The notes under the pieces: generated by a model
Seen by the model: the letters and a program-made list of their open reading frames with translations, nothing else
Told to the model about the DNA's origin: nothing
Database searches by the model: none
Part shown: positions 1 through 8,970 of the stretch, one piece after another
How positions within the stretch are numbered: position 1 is the first letter of the stretch
Layout of the letters: every line of letters begins with the position of its first letter
Position numbers and translations under genes: made by a program
NCBI RefSeq assembly: GCF_903893715.1
Contig: NZ_CAITNG010000004.1
Coordinates: 43,645 to 107,644 of the forward strand
DNA from: an uncultured Mucilaginibacter sp.
Lineage (GTDB): Bacteria; Bacteroidota; Bacteroidia; Sphingobacteriales; Sphingobacteriaceae
Length of the DNA: 64,000 nt
Reading direction: 5' to 3'

Positions 1-108
1 ATCTTGACCAAGATGTCGACCAAACGTAAGCGTAACCTAACCCACACCAGCTTAGTAAGCGATGCGGATTTAGGTAACGTAAAACGTATGCTTTGTATCG
101 GCAAGTAA
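1..108 (+). CDS. rpmI: 50S ribosomal protein L35, C-terminal part
   Basis: The window opens inside this gene. The open frame from base 1 gives the basic tail of L35 (ILTKMSTKRKRNL then a run ending in KRMLCIGK and TAA at 106-108). L35 is a small protein of the large ribosomal subunit and is normally encoded directly upstream of L20, as here (71 bp spacing), usually after infC. Only the last 35 residues are visible; the start lies upstream of the window. The assignment rests on this tail and on the position next to rplT. Confidence 0.9.
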   Translation: MLTKMSTKRKRNLTHTSLVSDADLGNVKRMLCIGK

Positions 109-179
109 TTAATTAAATTTTTAACCAGGTATTAGAGTATTAAAGTCCGCAAGGCACTCACTACCAAAATCGCAAGAAA

Positions 180-524
180 ATGCCACGTTCAGTTAACGCA
201 GTAGCGTCGAGAAGACGCAGAAAAAAGATCATGAACCTAGCCAAAGGCTATTGGGGATCGAGAAGCAAGGTTTACACCGTTGCTAAAAACACAGTTGAAA
301 AAGGTTTACAATACGCTTACCGCGACCGTAAAGCTAAAAAAAGGGAGTTTAGGGCTTTGTGGATACAACGTATCAACGCAGGTGCCCGCCAGTATGGTAT
401 TTCTTACTCACAATTAATGGGTAAATTAACCGCTAAAGAAGTTGGTTTGAACCGTAAGGTATTAGCCGATTTGGCCATGAATCACCCAACAGCTTTTAAA
501 GCCATTGTTGATTCGGTAAAGTAA
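180..524 (+). CDS. rplT: 50S ribosomal protein L20
   Basis: A 114-residue basic protein with the L20 N-terminus ([17 protein letters not shown]), the [10 protein letters not shown] segment and the central [14 protein letters not shown] region; length is normal for the family. L20 binds 23S rRNA early in large-subunit assembly and in many bacteria also represses its own operon. It follows rpmI in the usual infC-rpmI-rplT order and is followed by a strong terminator, so it is the last gene of the operon. The ATG at 180 gives the canonical N-terminus. Confidence 0.98.
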   Translation: MPRSVNAVASRRRRKKIMNLAKGYWGSRSKVYTVAKNTVEKGLQYAYRDRKAKKREFRALWIQRINAGARQYGISYSQLMGKLTAKEVGLNRKVLADLAMNHPTAFKAIVDSVK

Positions 525-544
525 GCGTTAGCTTATAAAATCAG

Positions 545-579
545 AAGCCTCCCGACTTATCGTCGGGAGGCTTTTTTTG
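545..579 (+). terminator. Rho-independent terminator after rplT
   Basis: A 10-bp perfect GC-rich stem (gcctcccgac at 547-556 pairing with gtcgggaggc at 562-571) with a 5-nt loop is followed by seven T. It lies 20 bp past the rplT stop and ends the L35-L20 operon. Confidence 0.92.
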
Positions 580-595
580 TTGGACCAATACAAGC

Positions 596-631
596 TAAAC
601 AAAAAGGGCATCCGTTAGCTAACGGATGCCC
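596..631 (-). terminator. Rho-independent terminator of the minus-strand outer-membrane gene
   Basis: A perfect 26-bp palindrome (606-631; arms gggcatccgtta and taacggatgccc around gc) is flanked on its low-coordinate side by five A, which read as TTTTT after the hairpin on the minus strand. It lies 24 bp past the stop of the gene ending at 655. Confidence 0.85.
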
Positions 632-654
632 TACTCTATTGGTTGATTATAAGC

Positions 655-3609
655 TTAGTTATAGATAAAGCTACCATCGCCGCGGCGTTGCATTTGCTTG
701 CCGTTACGTGTTGGTGTACCACTCCATTTTTGCAGGTTTAAGCGTACCCCAAACAGGAAGTATCTGCTCAGCGAGTTGGATAAGGTATTGGTAACACCTG
801 TTGGCGTTACGGTTTGCTGTATGAAGTTGTTTTGGTGCAATAAGTCGAAAATATTGAAGGTGATGACGAGGTTCTTCTTCTTTAAAAACTCCTGCTCAAA
901 ACCGGCGTTTATTACCAAGGGGTTAGTACTTAAACCTGTTAAGCCTGTCACATAGCTTTTGGTTGCGCTGTAGGTAAATTTAGACAGCTTTAAAATGTAC
1001 CAGTACCCATCAACAGCCAATGAGGTTGTTTGCAGCACACTTGCAGAGCCTACGGCGCCCGGAAGGGATGTGAAGCTTCTTGACAGATCGTAACCTATGT
1101 ATGGATTGATTTCAAAGTCTTCAACCGGGTCGATGCGTGGCCCGAAACGTTCGTCGAAGCGCCAGTTGGTATTATGGTAAAGGATATCGGTAAGCGCATT
1201 GGTAGTAAAATCGCGGGTGCCGCTCATTGCCACACTGTAACCATAAGTGATGTTGCCGTTTAACGATAGGTTGTACCGGCGGTCGTCTAATTGTTTGGCG
1301 ATGTTATAGCGCAAAACATAAGCGTGCGCGCCATTTAAATTAACGTAGAAGGTGGTATCAACCGTCTTGGTTTTGCCGCCTCCTATTGGCCTCTGTATCT
1401 GTATCACGTTTGACGATATTTGGTTATCGGTAAACGAGCCATTGCCATTTAAAGAGAAGTTAAGCTTTGAATTTGCTATATAATTATTGTATTGTGCAGT
1501 TATGGAGTTATTGAACGATTGAACCAGGTTAGGGTTACCAACGATGATGTTGTTTTGATTCGTTTTATCGATAAACGGCTGAATTTGCGTAAAGTTTGGT
1601 TCATTGTTGGTTCCCGAATAGGTTAAAGTGAACCTTTCGGTGCGCGACCATGAATAAGCAAAACGAAATACCGGGATAATCTTGAAGTCGGAACGTGAAG
1701 TTGACACATCGGCACCGGCGCCGTTATCTAATTTTGTACCGGCCAAAACCGTTGGCACTAATGTAGTTCCCAAGGACCAGTTCCATTTAGTACCCTCGAA
1801 CCTATAGTTAAATGTTAAACGGGTTTCGGTAAAGGAGTAGTTATAGATGTTACTTAGGTAATCGAGGTGTTTTGTGGTACCGTTGGCCAGGATACTATCA
1901 ACAGTTGCCGTGTTATCGTATGACGAACGCCTGGTTTGACCGTTAAATTCAAACCTTGAAAACTGCCCTATCGGTTCGGAGTAAGTCATGCTACCGCGCA
2001 AGGTTGTATTGATACTGGTACGATAAGTAAACTCGTGCACCAACGAATCGTTTATCACTGTATTTTCTGTCGTATCGGCATAGTACAGGTAATTTTTATT
2101 CGTCTCGCCGTTGGCGTTGCTGGTGGATTTATTTATACTTCCCTGAAAAGATATGTTCCTTTTGGGTTTTTTGAATATATGCTGATAAAGTACGATCATG
2201 CCGTAGTTTGGCGAGCTGCTTATATTGCTGTTTAAACCTGTAGTTACCGGGTGTTGAAAATTGGTGTAGCTTGATGGCGTAGTACCATTTTGCTGACCAA
2301 AAAGATCGACGGTATTGTTGAAGGAATTGCTCGAATTGGTTGAGTTGGAGTAGCTAAATGATGGATTAATTTGAACATAGTTTGAGCTATCCGCATCAAT
2401 ATCCATCTCGAAGGTTACGTTGTGATTGCGGCTATCGTTTTCGGATGTACCATTGCTGACAAAGTTACTTTGGCCCAAGCTGGTATAATTGCTTCCATAA
2501 CTACTATTGATGGCGTAATTATCGCTAAAATTAAAGCCATAACCCATTATCACCTGTACTTTTTTACCCCATTGGTCGCGGTAGTTGATGTTTGGACCAC
2601 CCGATTTTGTTGTGCCCGGGCTACTGCTACCCCTGGCCCCTGCGCCAACACCAGTACCGCCGCCACCGCCATTGGTTGCACCACCTGCTATACCCGATGA
2701 GGCCACACCGTTAACCGTGTTGCTTAAATTGCCAATTAAACCCAATTGCTGGTTGGCGTTTATACGCTGAACAAACAAGTTGGCATAGTAGCGGTCGTCG
2801 TTACCATAGCGTGCTATGGCGCGACCAGTTTCGCCGACCGACCTATCAGCACGGGTGGTAATGTTTAATACTTTTTGGGGATCGCCATCTTTTATACCGG
2901 TACGGGCAGCCTGATCGCCGTAATCGTCGACAACCTGTATTTTTTCGACTATATCGGCAGGTAAATTTTGGATTGCCGTTGCCACATCGCCGCTGGCATA
3001 GGTTTTACCGTTTAGTTTGGCTTTGGTTATTTGTTGCCCCTGGTGGGTAACGGAGCCGTCGCTGCCTACTTCAAAGCCCTCCATTTTTTTGAGGAGCTCA
3101 TCAACGGTGGAGTTTTCGCGCACTTTGTAATCGCTGGCTTTATACTCAACCGTATCTACCTTATAAGTGATACTTGGCACACCATTAATGGTAACAGTTT
3201 TTAGTTGTGTCGAGTTTTCCTTTAGGATGATGGGGTCGAGCACGAGCTTTTTCAGTACGTCGTTTTGTTTGTACTTATTTACCTTTGGTATATAGCCTAT
3301 TGAGTTAATAGACAATGTAAAAACAGCCAATTTTACATTCTTCAATACAAAAATACCATCCACGTTGGTACTTGTCCGTACGGTATCTTTAGCTGATGTT
3401 AAGGTGATGGTTGCGCCGATAATGGGGTTATCGCTCGAGTCGCGCACTACGCCGCTCACTTCTCTGAGCGGTGCCGGGGGCAAAACCGGAGCCTGTGCCC
3501 TGGTGCGGCCGCCGTTGCCAAAGCCGCCGCCACCACCGCCACCGCCACCTTGGGCGAAGACCTGGCCGGCAAAAAGAATTGCACCGAGTATAAATAGAAT
3601 TTTTTTCAT
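655..3609 (-). CDS. Outer-membrane beta-barrel protein with carboxypeptidase-regulatory-like domain
   Basis: A 984-residue protein with a signal peptide (cleavage near VFAQ), then a pure glycine run at about residues 21-29, a carboxypeptidase-regulatory-like beta-sandwich (about 50-125, GVVRDSSDNPIIGATITL), a TonB-receptor-like plug (about 140-255, with ELLKKMEGFEVGSDG and VVDDYGDQAARTG) and a long beta-barrel rich in alternating aromatic and Asn/Ser/Thr residues. This is the layout of the 'outer membrane beta-barrel family' (PF14905-like) of Bacteroidota, related to TonB-dependent receptors; the substrate is unknown. It lies 44 bp downstream of a second glycine-rich secreted protein, so the two are probably co-transcribed and could act together. 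Confidence 0.85.
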   Translation of the reverse strand: MKKILFILGAILFAGQVFAQGGGGGGGGGFGNGGRTRAQAPVLPPAPLREVSGVVRDSSDNPIIGATITLTSAKDTVRTSTNVDGIFVLKNVKLAVFTLSINSIGYIPKVNKYKQNDVLKKLVLDPIILKENSTQLKTVTINGVPSITYKVDTVEYKASDYKVRENSTVDELLKKMEGFEVGSDGSVTHQGQQITKAKLNGKTYASGDVATAIQNLPADIVEKIQVVDDYGDQAARTGIKDGDPQKVLNITTRADRSVGETGRAIARYGNDDRYYANLFVQRINANQQLGLIGNLSNTVNGVASSGIAGGATNGGGGGTGVGAGARGSSSPGTTKSGGPNINYRDQWGKKVQVIMGYGFNFSDNYAINSSYGSNYTSLGQSNFVSNGTSENDSRNHNVTFEMDIDADSSNYVQINPSFSYSNSTNSSNSFNNTVDLFGQQNGTTPSSYTNFQHPVTTGLNSNISSSPNYGMIVLYQHIFKKPKRNISFQGSINKSTSNANGETNKNYLYYADTTENTVINDSLVHEFTYRTSINTTLRGSMTYSEPIGQFSRFEFNGQTRRSSYDNTATVDSILANGTTKHLDYLSNIYNYSFTETRLTFNYRFEGTKWNWSLGTTLVPTVLAGTKLDNGAGADVSTSRSDFKIIPVFRFAYSWSRTERFTLTYSGTNNEPNFTQIQPFIDKTNQNNIIVGNPNLVQSFNNSITAQYNNYIANSKLNFSLNGNGSFTDNQISSNVIQIQRPIGGGKTKTVDTTFYVNLNGAHAYVLRYNIAKQLDDRRYNLSLNGNITYGYSVAMSGTRDFTTNALTDILYHNTNWRFDERFGPRIDPVEDFEINPYIGYDLSRSFTSLPGAVGSASVLQTTSLAVDGYWYILKLSKFTYSATKSYVTGLTGLSTNPLVINAGFEQEFLKKKNLVITFNIFDLLHQNNFIQQTVTPTGVTNTLSNSLSRYFLFGVRLNLQKWSGTPTRNGKQMQRRGDGSFIYN

Positions 3610-3653
3610 CAGTAGTTTGGTTTAGGTTTTAATTTATTTATTACTACGTGTGT

Positions 3654-4568
3654 TTATTTTTTTGCTAATGTGTATTTGCCCCAAAAGTCGGTTGGGCTGA
3701 GTAATTCTTCGGTACCATTGTCAGGACCACGTGCACCGCCGCCACCGCCAAAACCACCACCGCCGCCTGCGCCGCCGCCGCCTCCACCACGGCCGCCGCC
3801 ACCGCCCCCTGCACCACCGAAACCACCGCCACCACCACCTACGCGTACAGCGTCGCCGCCACCGCGGTTACCGCCGCCAAAGTTTCCGTTTCCCATTTGT
3901 ATCGGGTTAACGCGGATATTATAGGCAAACTCTTTAGGGTTGTCGGCCGATATATTCAACAGGCTTAAGGGGATAGACAATTCGAAAAGCAGGTTTGCCT
4001 GATCGTCATAATTGGCGGCCGCTTTGATGCCATATTCGTTGTAGATAGAGATAACAGAATCAGTGATATCCTTAAATCCGGATACGCCAATTGTTTTGAT
4101 AGAGGATATGACTGTTTTACGGGCAGCTGCCGCGTCGGCAAGCGAAGCGGAATCTTGCACCGTATTTTGATTTGCACCACGCGGGCGGCGCAAACCACGC
4201 ATGTTGGCGCGGGCAACTATCGGGAAAGTAACGCTGTATGCACCCTCTTCCTTCTTTTTACCGGCGGTATTGATGGTTAGCGTAACGCCGCCACCCATTA
4301 TTTTTGTATTGTTGATGGCATCGGTACATTTAACAACCAGGTAAAGGTTTTTACCATCGTTTGATAGCGTATAAAACAATTTGGTGGTTTTGTTAAAGGC
4401 GGCGAAAGTATCTTCCCACTCGCCGAACTTACCGTCTATTTTTACTTTTTCGGGTGCAACTACACTGCCTTGCTGTACGTTTTCGAGTTTCTTTTGTGCT
4501 TGCGCTGCAAAGCAAACAAACAAGAATATTGCTGTTAAGTTAAATAAGGGTAAAAATTTGTTCTTCAT
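3654..4568 (-). CDS. Secreted glycine-rich protein with CBM9/DOMON-like N-terminus
   Basis: A 304-residue protein with a signal peptide (ends near AAQAQ). The first half has the pattern of CBM9-like beta-sandwiches (VKIDGKFGEWED, then LFYTLSNDGKNLYLVVKCTD at about 35-85), a fold used for carbohydrate or other ligand binding. Residues about 225-285 are almost only Gly with some Arg/Ala/Phe (GGGGGGFGGAGGGGGG-type), followed by a short C-terminal block ending TDFWGKYTLAKK. It is the upstream member of a likely two-gene operon with the glycine-rich outer-membrane barrel. Function is unknown; the domain call is by pattern only. Confidence 0.65.
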   Translation of the reverse strand: MKNKFLPLFNLTAIFLFVCFAAQAQKKLENVQQGSVVAPEKVKIDGKFGEWEDTFAAFNKTTKLFYTLSNDGKNLYLVVKCTDAINNTKIMGGGVTLTINTAGKKKEEGAYSVTFPIVARANMRGLRRPRGANQNTVQDSASLADAAAARKTVISSIKTIGVSGFKDITDSVISIYNEYGIKAAANYDDQANLLFELSIPLSLLNISADNPKEFAYNIRVNPIQMGNGNFGGGNRGGGDAVRVGGGGGGFGGAGGGGGGRGGGGGGAGGGGGFGGGGGARGPDNGTEELLSPTDFWGKYTLAKK

Positions 4569-4976
4569 AAATTGTTTTTTTCTACTTTTAACTATAAATG
4601 AACCAGTTTCAATTCAGTTTTTTTGATATAGTTTTGTATCGGATGTTTCCATTTATAAATAGCCTAATCGACCGGTGAAAGATATAAAGCCTTTTAGGTT
4701 TTGGTTACTGGATGTGAATTTACAACGTTAGTTGCACTAAAAACTGAATGTATTATAATTGTTGCGTGTCTGTCATACAATTGTTGCAAAGGCAGTAAGT
4801 AATACTTTTTTAACACACTGATTTTGTGATATTTACTGAAATTATTCCATTCGATTAGATAATGTAACTAATTTGATAGTTTTTACTTCATCAGCTTGCG
4901 GAGCGGCATACCATAACAATAGCTATTTATTTTAATCGGGGGCGAAAATATAAAATATAACACGAAAAAAACTAAT
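4569..4976. other. 408-bp divergent intergenic region
   Basis: This AT-rich spacer separates two divergent genes and must hold both promoters. A direct repeat of caattgttgc-like sequence occurs near 4755-4790. I see no ORF with coding character, no RNA and no clear operator. Confidence 0.4.
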
Positions 4977-5540
4977 ATGGGCAAAGATCAAACCTATAAA
5001 CACATCAGCTATTCGGAAACTACCATTACCGAACTGATGATCCCCTCCTACTCCAATTTTGGGGGCAAAATACACGGGGGCATCCTGCTATCGTTAATGG
5101 ACAAAGTAGCCTATGTATGCGCTGCCAAACATGCCGGCAATTATTGCGTAACGGCATCGATAGATACGGTGAACTTTTTGGAACCCATTGAGGTGGGCGA
5201 ACTGGTATCGGTAATGGCCTCGGTAAATTATGTGGGCAACACGTCTATTGTGGTGGGGATACGCATCATATCGCAAAACGTAAAGACCAATACGTTAAAA
5301 CACACCAATACCAGTTATTTTACCATGGTGGCAAAAGACGAAAGCAACAAACCCGTACAGGTGCCCGGACTGATACTGGAGACCCCGCAACAGATACGCC
5401 GGTTTGCCGAAGCGATAAAGCGCAAAGAACTGAGGCAAAACTACCGCGAAGAAGTTGAACACATGAAAACATCGGTAGATTATGAGCAGTACCTGGAGTT
5501 GCTAAAAAGCGAAAGGTGCCTTGTAACTTTAAGAAACTAA
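4977..5540 (+). CDS. Acyl-CoA thioesterase, hotdog fold
   Basis: A 187-residue hotdog-fold protein (4HBT family, YciA/BACH-like). The substrate-loop signature GGKIHGGILLSLMDKVAY at about residues 24-41 and the core strand ASIDTVNFLEPIEVGELV are clear. Such enzymes hydrolyse acyl-CoA thioesters in the cytoplasm. The last 60 residues form a charged helical tail (RRFAEAIKRKELRQNYREE) that is longer than in minimal family members. It stands alone; nothing nearby points to a particular acyl substrate. The ATG at 4977 sits in an A-rich context typical of Bacteroidota starts. Confidence 0.87.
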   Translation: MGKDQTYKHISYSETTITELMIPSYSNFGGKIHGGILLSLMDKVAYVCAAKHAGNYCVTASIDTVNFLEPIEVGELVSVMASVNYVGNTSIVVGIRIISQNVKTNTLKHTNTSYFTMVAKDESNKPVQVPGLILETPQQIRRFAEAIKRKELRQNYREEVEHMKTSVDYEQYLELLKSERCLVTLRN

Positions 5541-5676
5541 ACCTTTATTAATAAAATTACGTAAAAGAGTGGATTAATAATGCAAGTTTAATTTGTTATA
5601 ATAATTATTTATTTCTTTTTATCGTGCTGAAACATAACCTAAGCAGCCTGATAATTTGCACATATACCCTGTATTA

Positions 5677-7593
5677 ATGAGGAAGTGGCGGTGGTTAATT
5701 TTTATATGTTTTTTAACACAAAAGACATTTTGTTCGGCATCGATATTTGCTGATACTGTGTTGTTAAAAAACGATGCTGCTTCGGCCGCCGACATAGACA
5801 ATATCAACACGGTTGCTTACGATACTTTTTTAACAGACCCTGCAGGTGCACGCAAACTTGCCGAAAAGGCCCTGCTTAAATCGAAAACAGCCAGCTACGC
5901 AAAGGGTACAGGACAAAGCTTTTTGAACATCGGTGCCAGTTACTGGGCACAATCGTATCATCAGCTCAGTTTGTTATACCTCGATACGGCTTTGCAATAT
6001 TTTGAAAGCACCGATCATGTAGACTTATCGATATGCTACCGGCATATTGCCCGCAATTATATAGACCTGAAAGACTATAGTGCCGCCAATACTTTTTTAA
6101 ACAAAGCGGAATTTGAGGCCGGCGCAAACAGTTTTTTACTGGAGGAGGTTATTGCCGAAAGATCGCTGATATTTAGCAGGCAGCAACAATTTGACCTGGC
6201 TATAAACGAAGTTAACAAAGCCCTCAAAATTACCAAGCAGATAAACAAAACGGCATCCCAATCGATACTGTACGGCCGTTTATGCGGTATATACAGCGAC
6301 AACACGGACCATAAAAATTACGGGCTGGCATTGGCTTACGCCGATTCGGCCATTAATTTAAGCTATGTTACAAAAAACAAACGCTTAAGGGCAAGTTGCT
6401 GGGTTACCAAAGCCAACGTCCTTTTAAATGAGCGTAAACCTGATGAAGGGTTGTTTTTTGCCAACAGCGCGCTTTTATTAGCTGATAGCCTTGGTTTAGC
6501 CGATATTGAATCGGGAGCCTATCTCTCCATTATCCGCATTTATGAAAGTAAAGGGGATATGAAAAACCAAATGGCTTATCAAAATCGTTATATCGCCTTT
6601 GAGCAAAATTTGAGCAAAGCCAATCAGCAAAACAGTTCGCAAATCATTGCCGATTACTTCGCATTAAACGACAAGCTGAGAACTATAGACCAAGCCAACC
6701 ATAAAGGCGATGTTTATAACCTTATCGTAAAATCGCAAAAGAAAATCATTGTGATACTGTCGCTTTCGCTGCTATTGCTGATGGTAGCGCTTTATATTGT
6801 TTACCGTTACTACCGGCAAAAAAGAATATTGGCGCAAACCCTGAACGAGCAAAACATGGCCACGATAGCTCAATCGCAACTGATTGAGGTACAGGCGCAG
6901 CACCTGGAAGAACTGAATAACCTGAAAAACAAATTACTTTTAGTGATTGGGCACGACCTGCGCGGCCCTATTGGCAACCTGAGCAGCTTAACCGGTATGT
7001 TTGAGGATGGGCACCTTAAAGAAGAGGAAGTGAAAGAAGTGATGCGCTCGATCGGGCCGGTTGTAAGGGGGGCCGAACTTACCTTAAAAAACTTGCTGGA
7101 ATGGGCCGAAAGCCAAATTAAAGGCAACAATTTGGAAGCGACCTATGTTAATTTGGCCCCTATTGTTGAGGAAATTGAGAGTATCTTTAAGTATTCGTTC
7201 GATCAAAAAAACATCACTTTTTCAAACCAGGTTTTGCCGGAGCATATTGTGTTGATGGATCTGAACCACCTGAAGGTTATTTTACGCAACCTGATTAGCA
7301 ACGCCATAAAATTTACCCCGGCCAAAGGGCGCGTTACGGTAACATCGCACATAAACGATGGCAAAATAACGATTGGTATAAGCGATACGGGCCGTGGCAT
7401 GAACAACGAGGAAATTGAACGCCTTTTATCGGTAAAAACGCATTTTACCAAACCCGGTACGCAAGGCGAAAAAGGAACCGGTATCGGCCTGTTGTTATGC
7501 CGCGAACTGATAGAATTAAACGGCGGCGAAATGTGGCTGACATCGGAAGTAGATAAAGGCACAACATTTTACTTTAGCTTGCCAAGCCATTAA
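5677..7593 (+). CDS. TPR-containing sensor histidine kinase
   Basis: About 638 residues: an N-terminal hydrophobic signal/anchor, a periplasmic helical region of tetratricopeptide-like repeats (about 55-340), one transmembrane helix (KKIIVILSLSLLLLMVALYI), a short coiled coil, then a HisKA domain with H-box GHDLRGPIGNL and a HATPase domain (N-box NLISNAIKFTPAKG, G1 DTGRGM, G2 GTGIGLLL). TPR-sensor hybrid kinases of this type are common in Bacteroidota. No response regulator is adjacent, so the partner is elsewhere. An in-frame TTG at 5656 would add seven residues; ATG at 5677 gives a better signal sequence and is preferred. Confidence 0.88.
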   Translation: MRKWRWLIFICFLTQKTFCSASIFADTVLLKNDAASAADIDNINTVAYDTFLTDPAGARKLAEKALLKSKTASYAKGTGQSFLNIGASYWAQSYHQLSLLYLDTALQYFESTDHVDLSICYRHIARNYIDLKDYSAANTFLNKAEFEAGANSFLLEEVIAERSLIFSRQQQFDLAINEVNKALKITKQINKTASQSILYGRLCGIYSDNTDHKNYGLALAYADSAINLSYVTKNKRLRASCWVTKANVLLNERKPDEGLFFANSALLLADSLGLADIESGAYLSIIRIYESKGDMKNQMAYQNRYIAFEQNLSKANQQNSSQIIADYFALNDKLRTIDQANHKGDVYNLIVKSQKKIIVILSLSLLLLMVALYIVYRYYRQKRILAQTLNEQNMATIAQSQLIEVQAQHLEELNNLKNKLLLVIGHDLRGPIGNLSSLTGMFEDGHLKEEEVKEVMRSIGPVVRGAELTLKNLLEWAESQIKGNNLEATYVNLAPIVEEIESIFKYSFDQKNITFSNQVLPEHIVLMDLNHLKVILRNLISNAIKFTPAKGRVTVTSHINDGKITIGISDTGRGMNNEEIERLLSVKTHFTKPGTQGEKGTGIGLLLCRELIELNGGEMWLTSEVDKGTTFYFSLPSH

Positions 7594-7594
7594 A

Positions 7595-7993
7595 TCATTG
7601 TTTTTTTTGACCGGCTTCTTTTTGCGCTTCTTCGAGGCTGGCCTCTATCCCAACTTTTTTCAGGTCGACCCTGATCAAAGCAAATAAACTCATATAAATA
7701 TTGGCAATAAATACCAACGCGAAGCCAGCAATAAGGTAACCACGCCAATCATCGAGCAATAGCTTGTAGCCGGTTATGATCAACATCAATGCGGTAACGT
7801 AATGGCTAAAGCAGTATTCGCAGGTAAAAAGGTAGAAGAACTTACGTTCGGCAATGGTTTTGCCCTTGTGGCAGCGGTTGAGGCAGTACTCGCGTGGTTC
7901 GCGAAAAACTTCTTCGTGGGTAACGGTCCATGCGATGCAGGCAATGGGTATTGCCAGTGTAAATAGCCACGTAATTTGTGTACCAAGTTCCAT
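7595..7993 (-). CDS. Small membrane protein with paired cysteine motifs
   Basis: A 132-residue protein with three to four hydrophobic segments (LFTLAIPIACIAWTV; ALMLIITGYKLLL; LIAGFALVFIANIYMSLFAL). Between the first two lie CLNRC and, about 20 residues on, CEYCFSHY, spaced like a metal-binding knuckle; the second resembles the CxxC motif of DUF1360-type membrane proteins. The C-terminal tail is charged. ATG at 7993 is preferred to TTG at 8014. It ends one base from the stop of the convergent kinase gene, so the two share a very tight border. Function unknown. Confidence 0.6.
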   Translation of the reverse strand: MELGTQITWLFTLAIPIACIAWTVTHEEVFREPREYCLNRCHKGKTIAERKFFYLFTCEYCFSHYVTALMLIITGYKLLLDDWRGYLIAGFALVFIANIYMSLFALIRVDLKKVGIEASLEEAQKEAGQKKQ

Positions 7994-8162
7994 GCTGTAG
8001 TAAAGCGATAACAATCGAAATAGTTTTATACAAATAATTTTTGAAAACAGCGTTATGCAGATGGTTTTTAGCTAAATGGTTTAAAAACTTGTTATTTAAG
8101 TTTATTTTTGGTCATCAAAATATACCGTTATTTACGCGGTAGTTTAAACCATTCCATTTATT

Positions 8163-8900
8163 ATGACAGTTGGACTGTTAATACCTTGTTACGTCGACCA
8201 GTTTTACCCCAATGCGGCCATTGCTTGTTTAGAGTTGCTTGAAAAATTGGGCGTTACCGTTGTGTACCCCAAAAACCAAACCTGCTGCGGGCAACCCATG
8301 GCAAACTCGGGTTTTGAGCATTTAACGCATGGCTGCGATGAGCTTTTTGTGAAGAATTTCGCGGAGTTTGATTATATCGTAGCGCCATCGGGCAGTTGTG
8401 TGCTGCACATACGCGACCACTTGCACGATGAAGCCAATCCCGAAAAGGCGGCCCACATCAGCAGCAGGATATATGAATTTACGAGCTTTTTAACGGATGT
8501 GTTGAAAGTACAGAGCTTGCCGGCCAAATTTCCGCATAAGGTTGGCGTGCACCAGAGTTGCCACGGGCAAAGGGGCTTACACTTATCGTCGATGAGTGAG
8601 CTTGTTGCGCCGGAGTTTTCGAAACCGGGCAGCTTGTTGAAGATGGTGGAAGGAATAGAAATTGTACACCTGGGCCGGACGGACGAATGCTGCGGGTTTG
8701 GCGGTACGTTTTGTGTGGTGGAAGAAGCAGTATCCTCGAAAATGGGCAAAGACCGTGTTGCCGACCATTTGGAACACGGGGCAGAATACATTACCGGTGT
8801 TGACATGAGTTGCCTGATGCACATGGAAGGCATATTGCGCCGCGAGGGCAGCAAAGTGAAAGTGTTGCATATTGCGGAGATATTGAACGGAGTAAGATAG
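8163..8900 (+). CDS. lutA: LutA-like (Fe-S)-binding oxidoreductase subunit
   Basis: 245 residues with two cysteine-rich CCG domains: CCGQPMANSGF (about 40) and CCGFGGTFCVVEE (about 178), plus HQSCHGQRG between them. This is the LutA/YkgE family, which forms the L-lactate-oxidising complex with LutB and LutC; CCG domains bind iron-sulphur clusters, as in heterodisulfide reductase HdrB. Length is typical. It is followed 70 bp on by lutB, with a short heptad repeat array in the gap. No lutC is present next to it. Confidence 0.87.
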   Translation: MTVGLLIPCYVDQFYPNAAIACLELLEKLGVTVVYPKNQTCCGQPMANSGFEHLTHGCDELFVKNFAEFDYIVAPSGSCVLHIRDHLHDEANPEKAAHISSRIYEFTSFLTDVLKVQSLPAKFPHKVGVHQSCHGQRGLHLSSMSELVAPEFSKPGSLLKMVEGIEIVHLGRTDECCGFGGTFCVVEEAVSSKMGKDRVADHLEHGAEYITGVDMSCLMHMEGILRREGSKVKVLHIAEILNGVR

Positions 8901-8928
8901 AATCAAGAGTCGAGAATCAAGAGTCAAG
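8901..8928. repeat. Heptad tandem array (unit A[AG]TC[AG]AG)
   Basis: Four contiguous 7-bp units: AATCAAG, AGTCGAG, AATCAAG, AGTCAAG. The array starts one base after the lutA stop and lies in the lutA-lutB gap. Related arrays occur at 27325-27352 and 32818-32838. Confidence 0.8.
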
Positions 8929-8970
8929 ACTTTCATTTTTTTGGGGTCGGACTAATAAACTAATGAACCA

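Noticed and set aside
3670..3924. Proline-rich open frame on the plus strand opposite the glycine run
   Set aside because: It is the antisense of the poly-Gly codons (GGN read as CCN) with no other coding signs.
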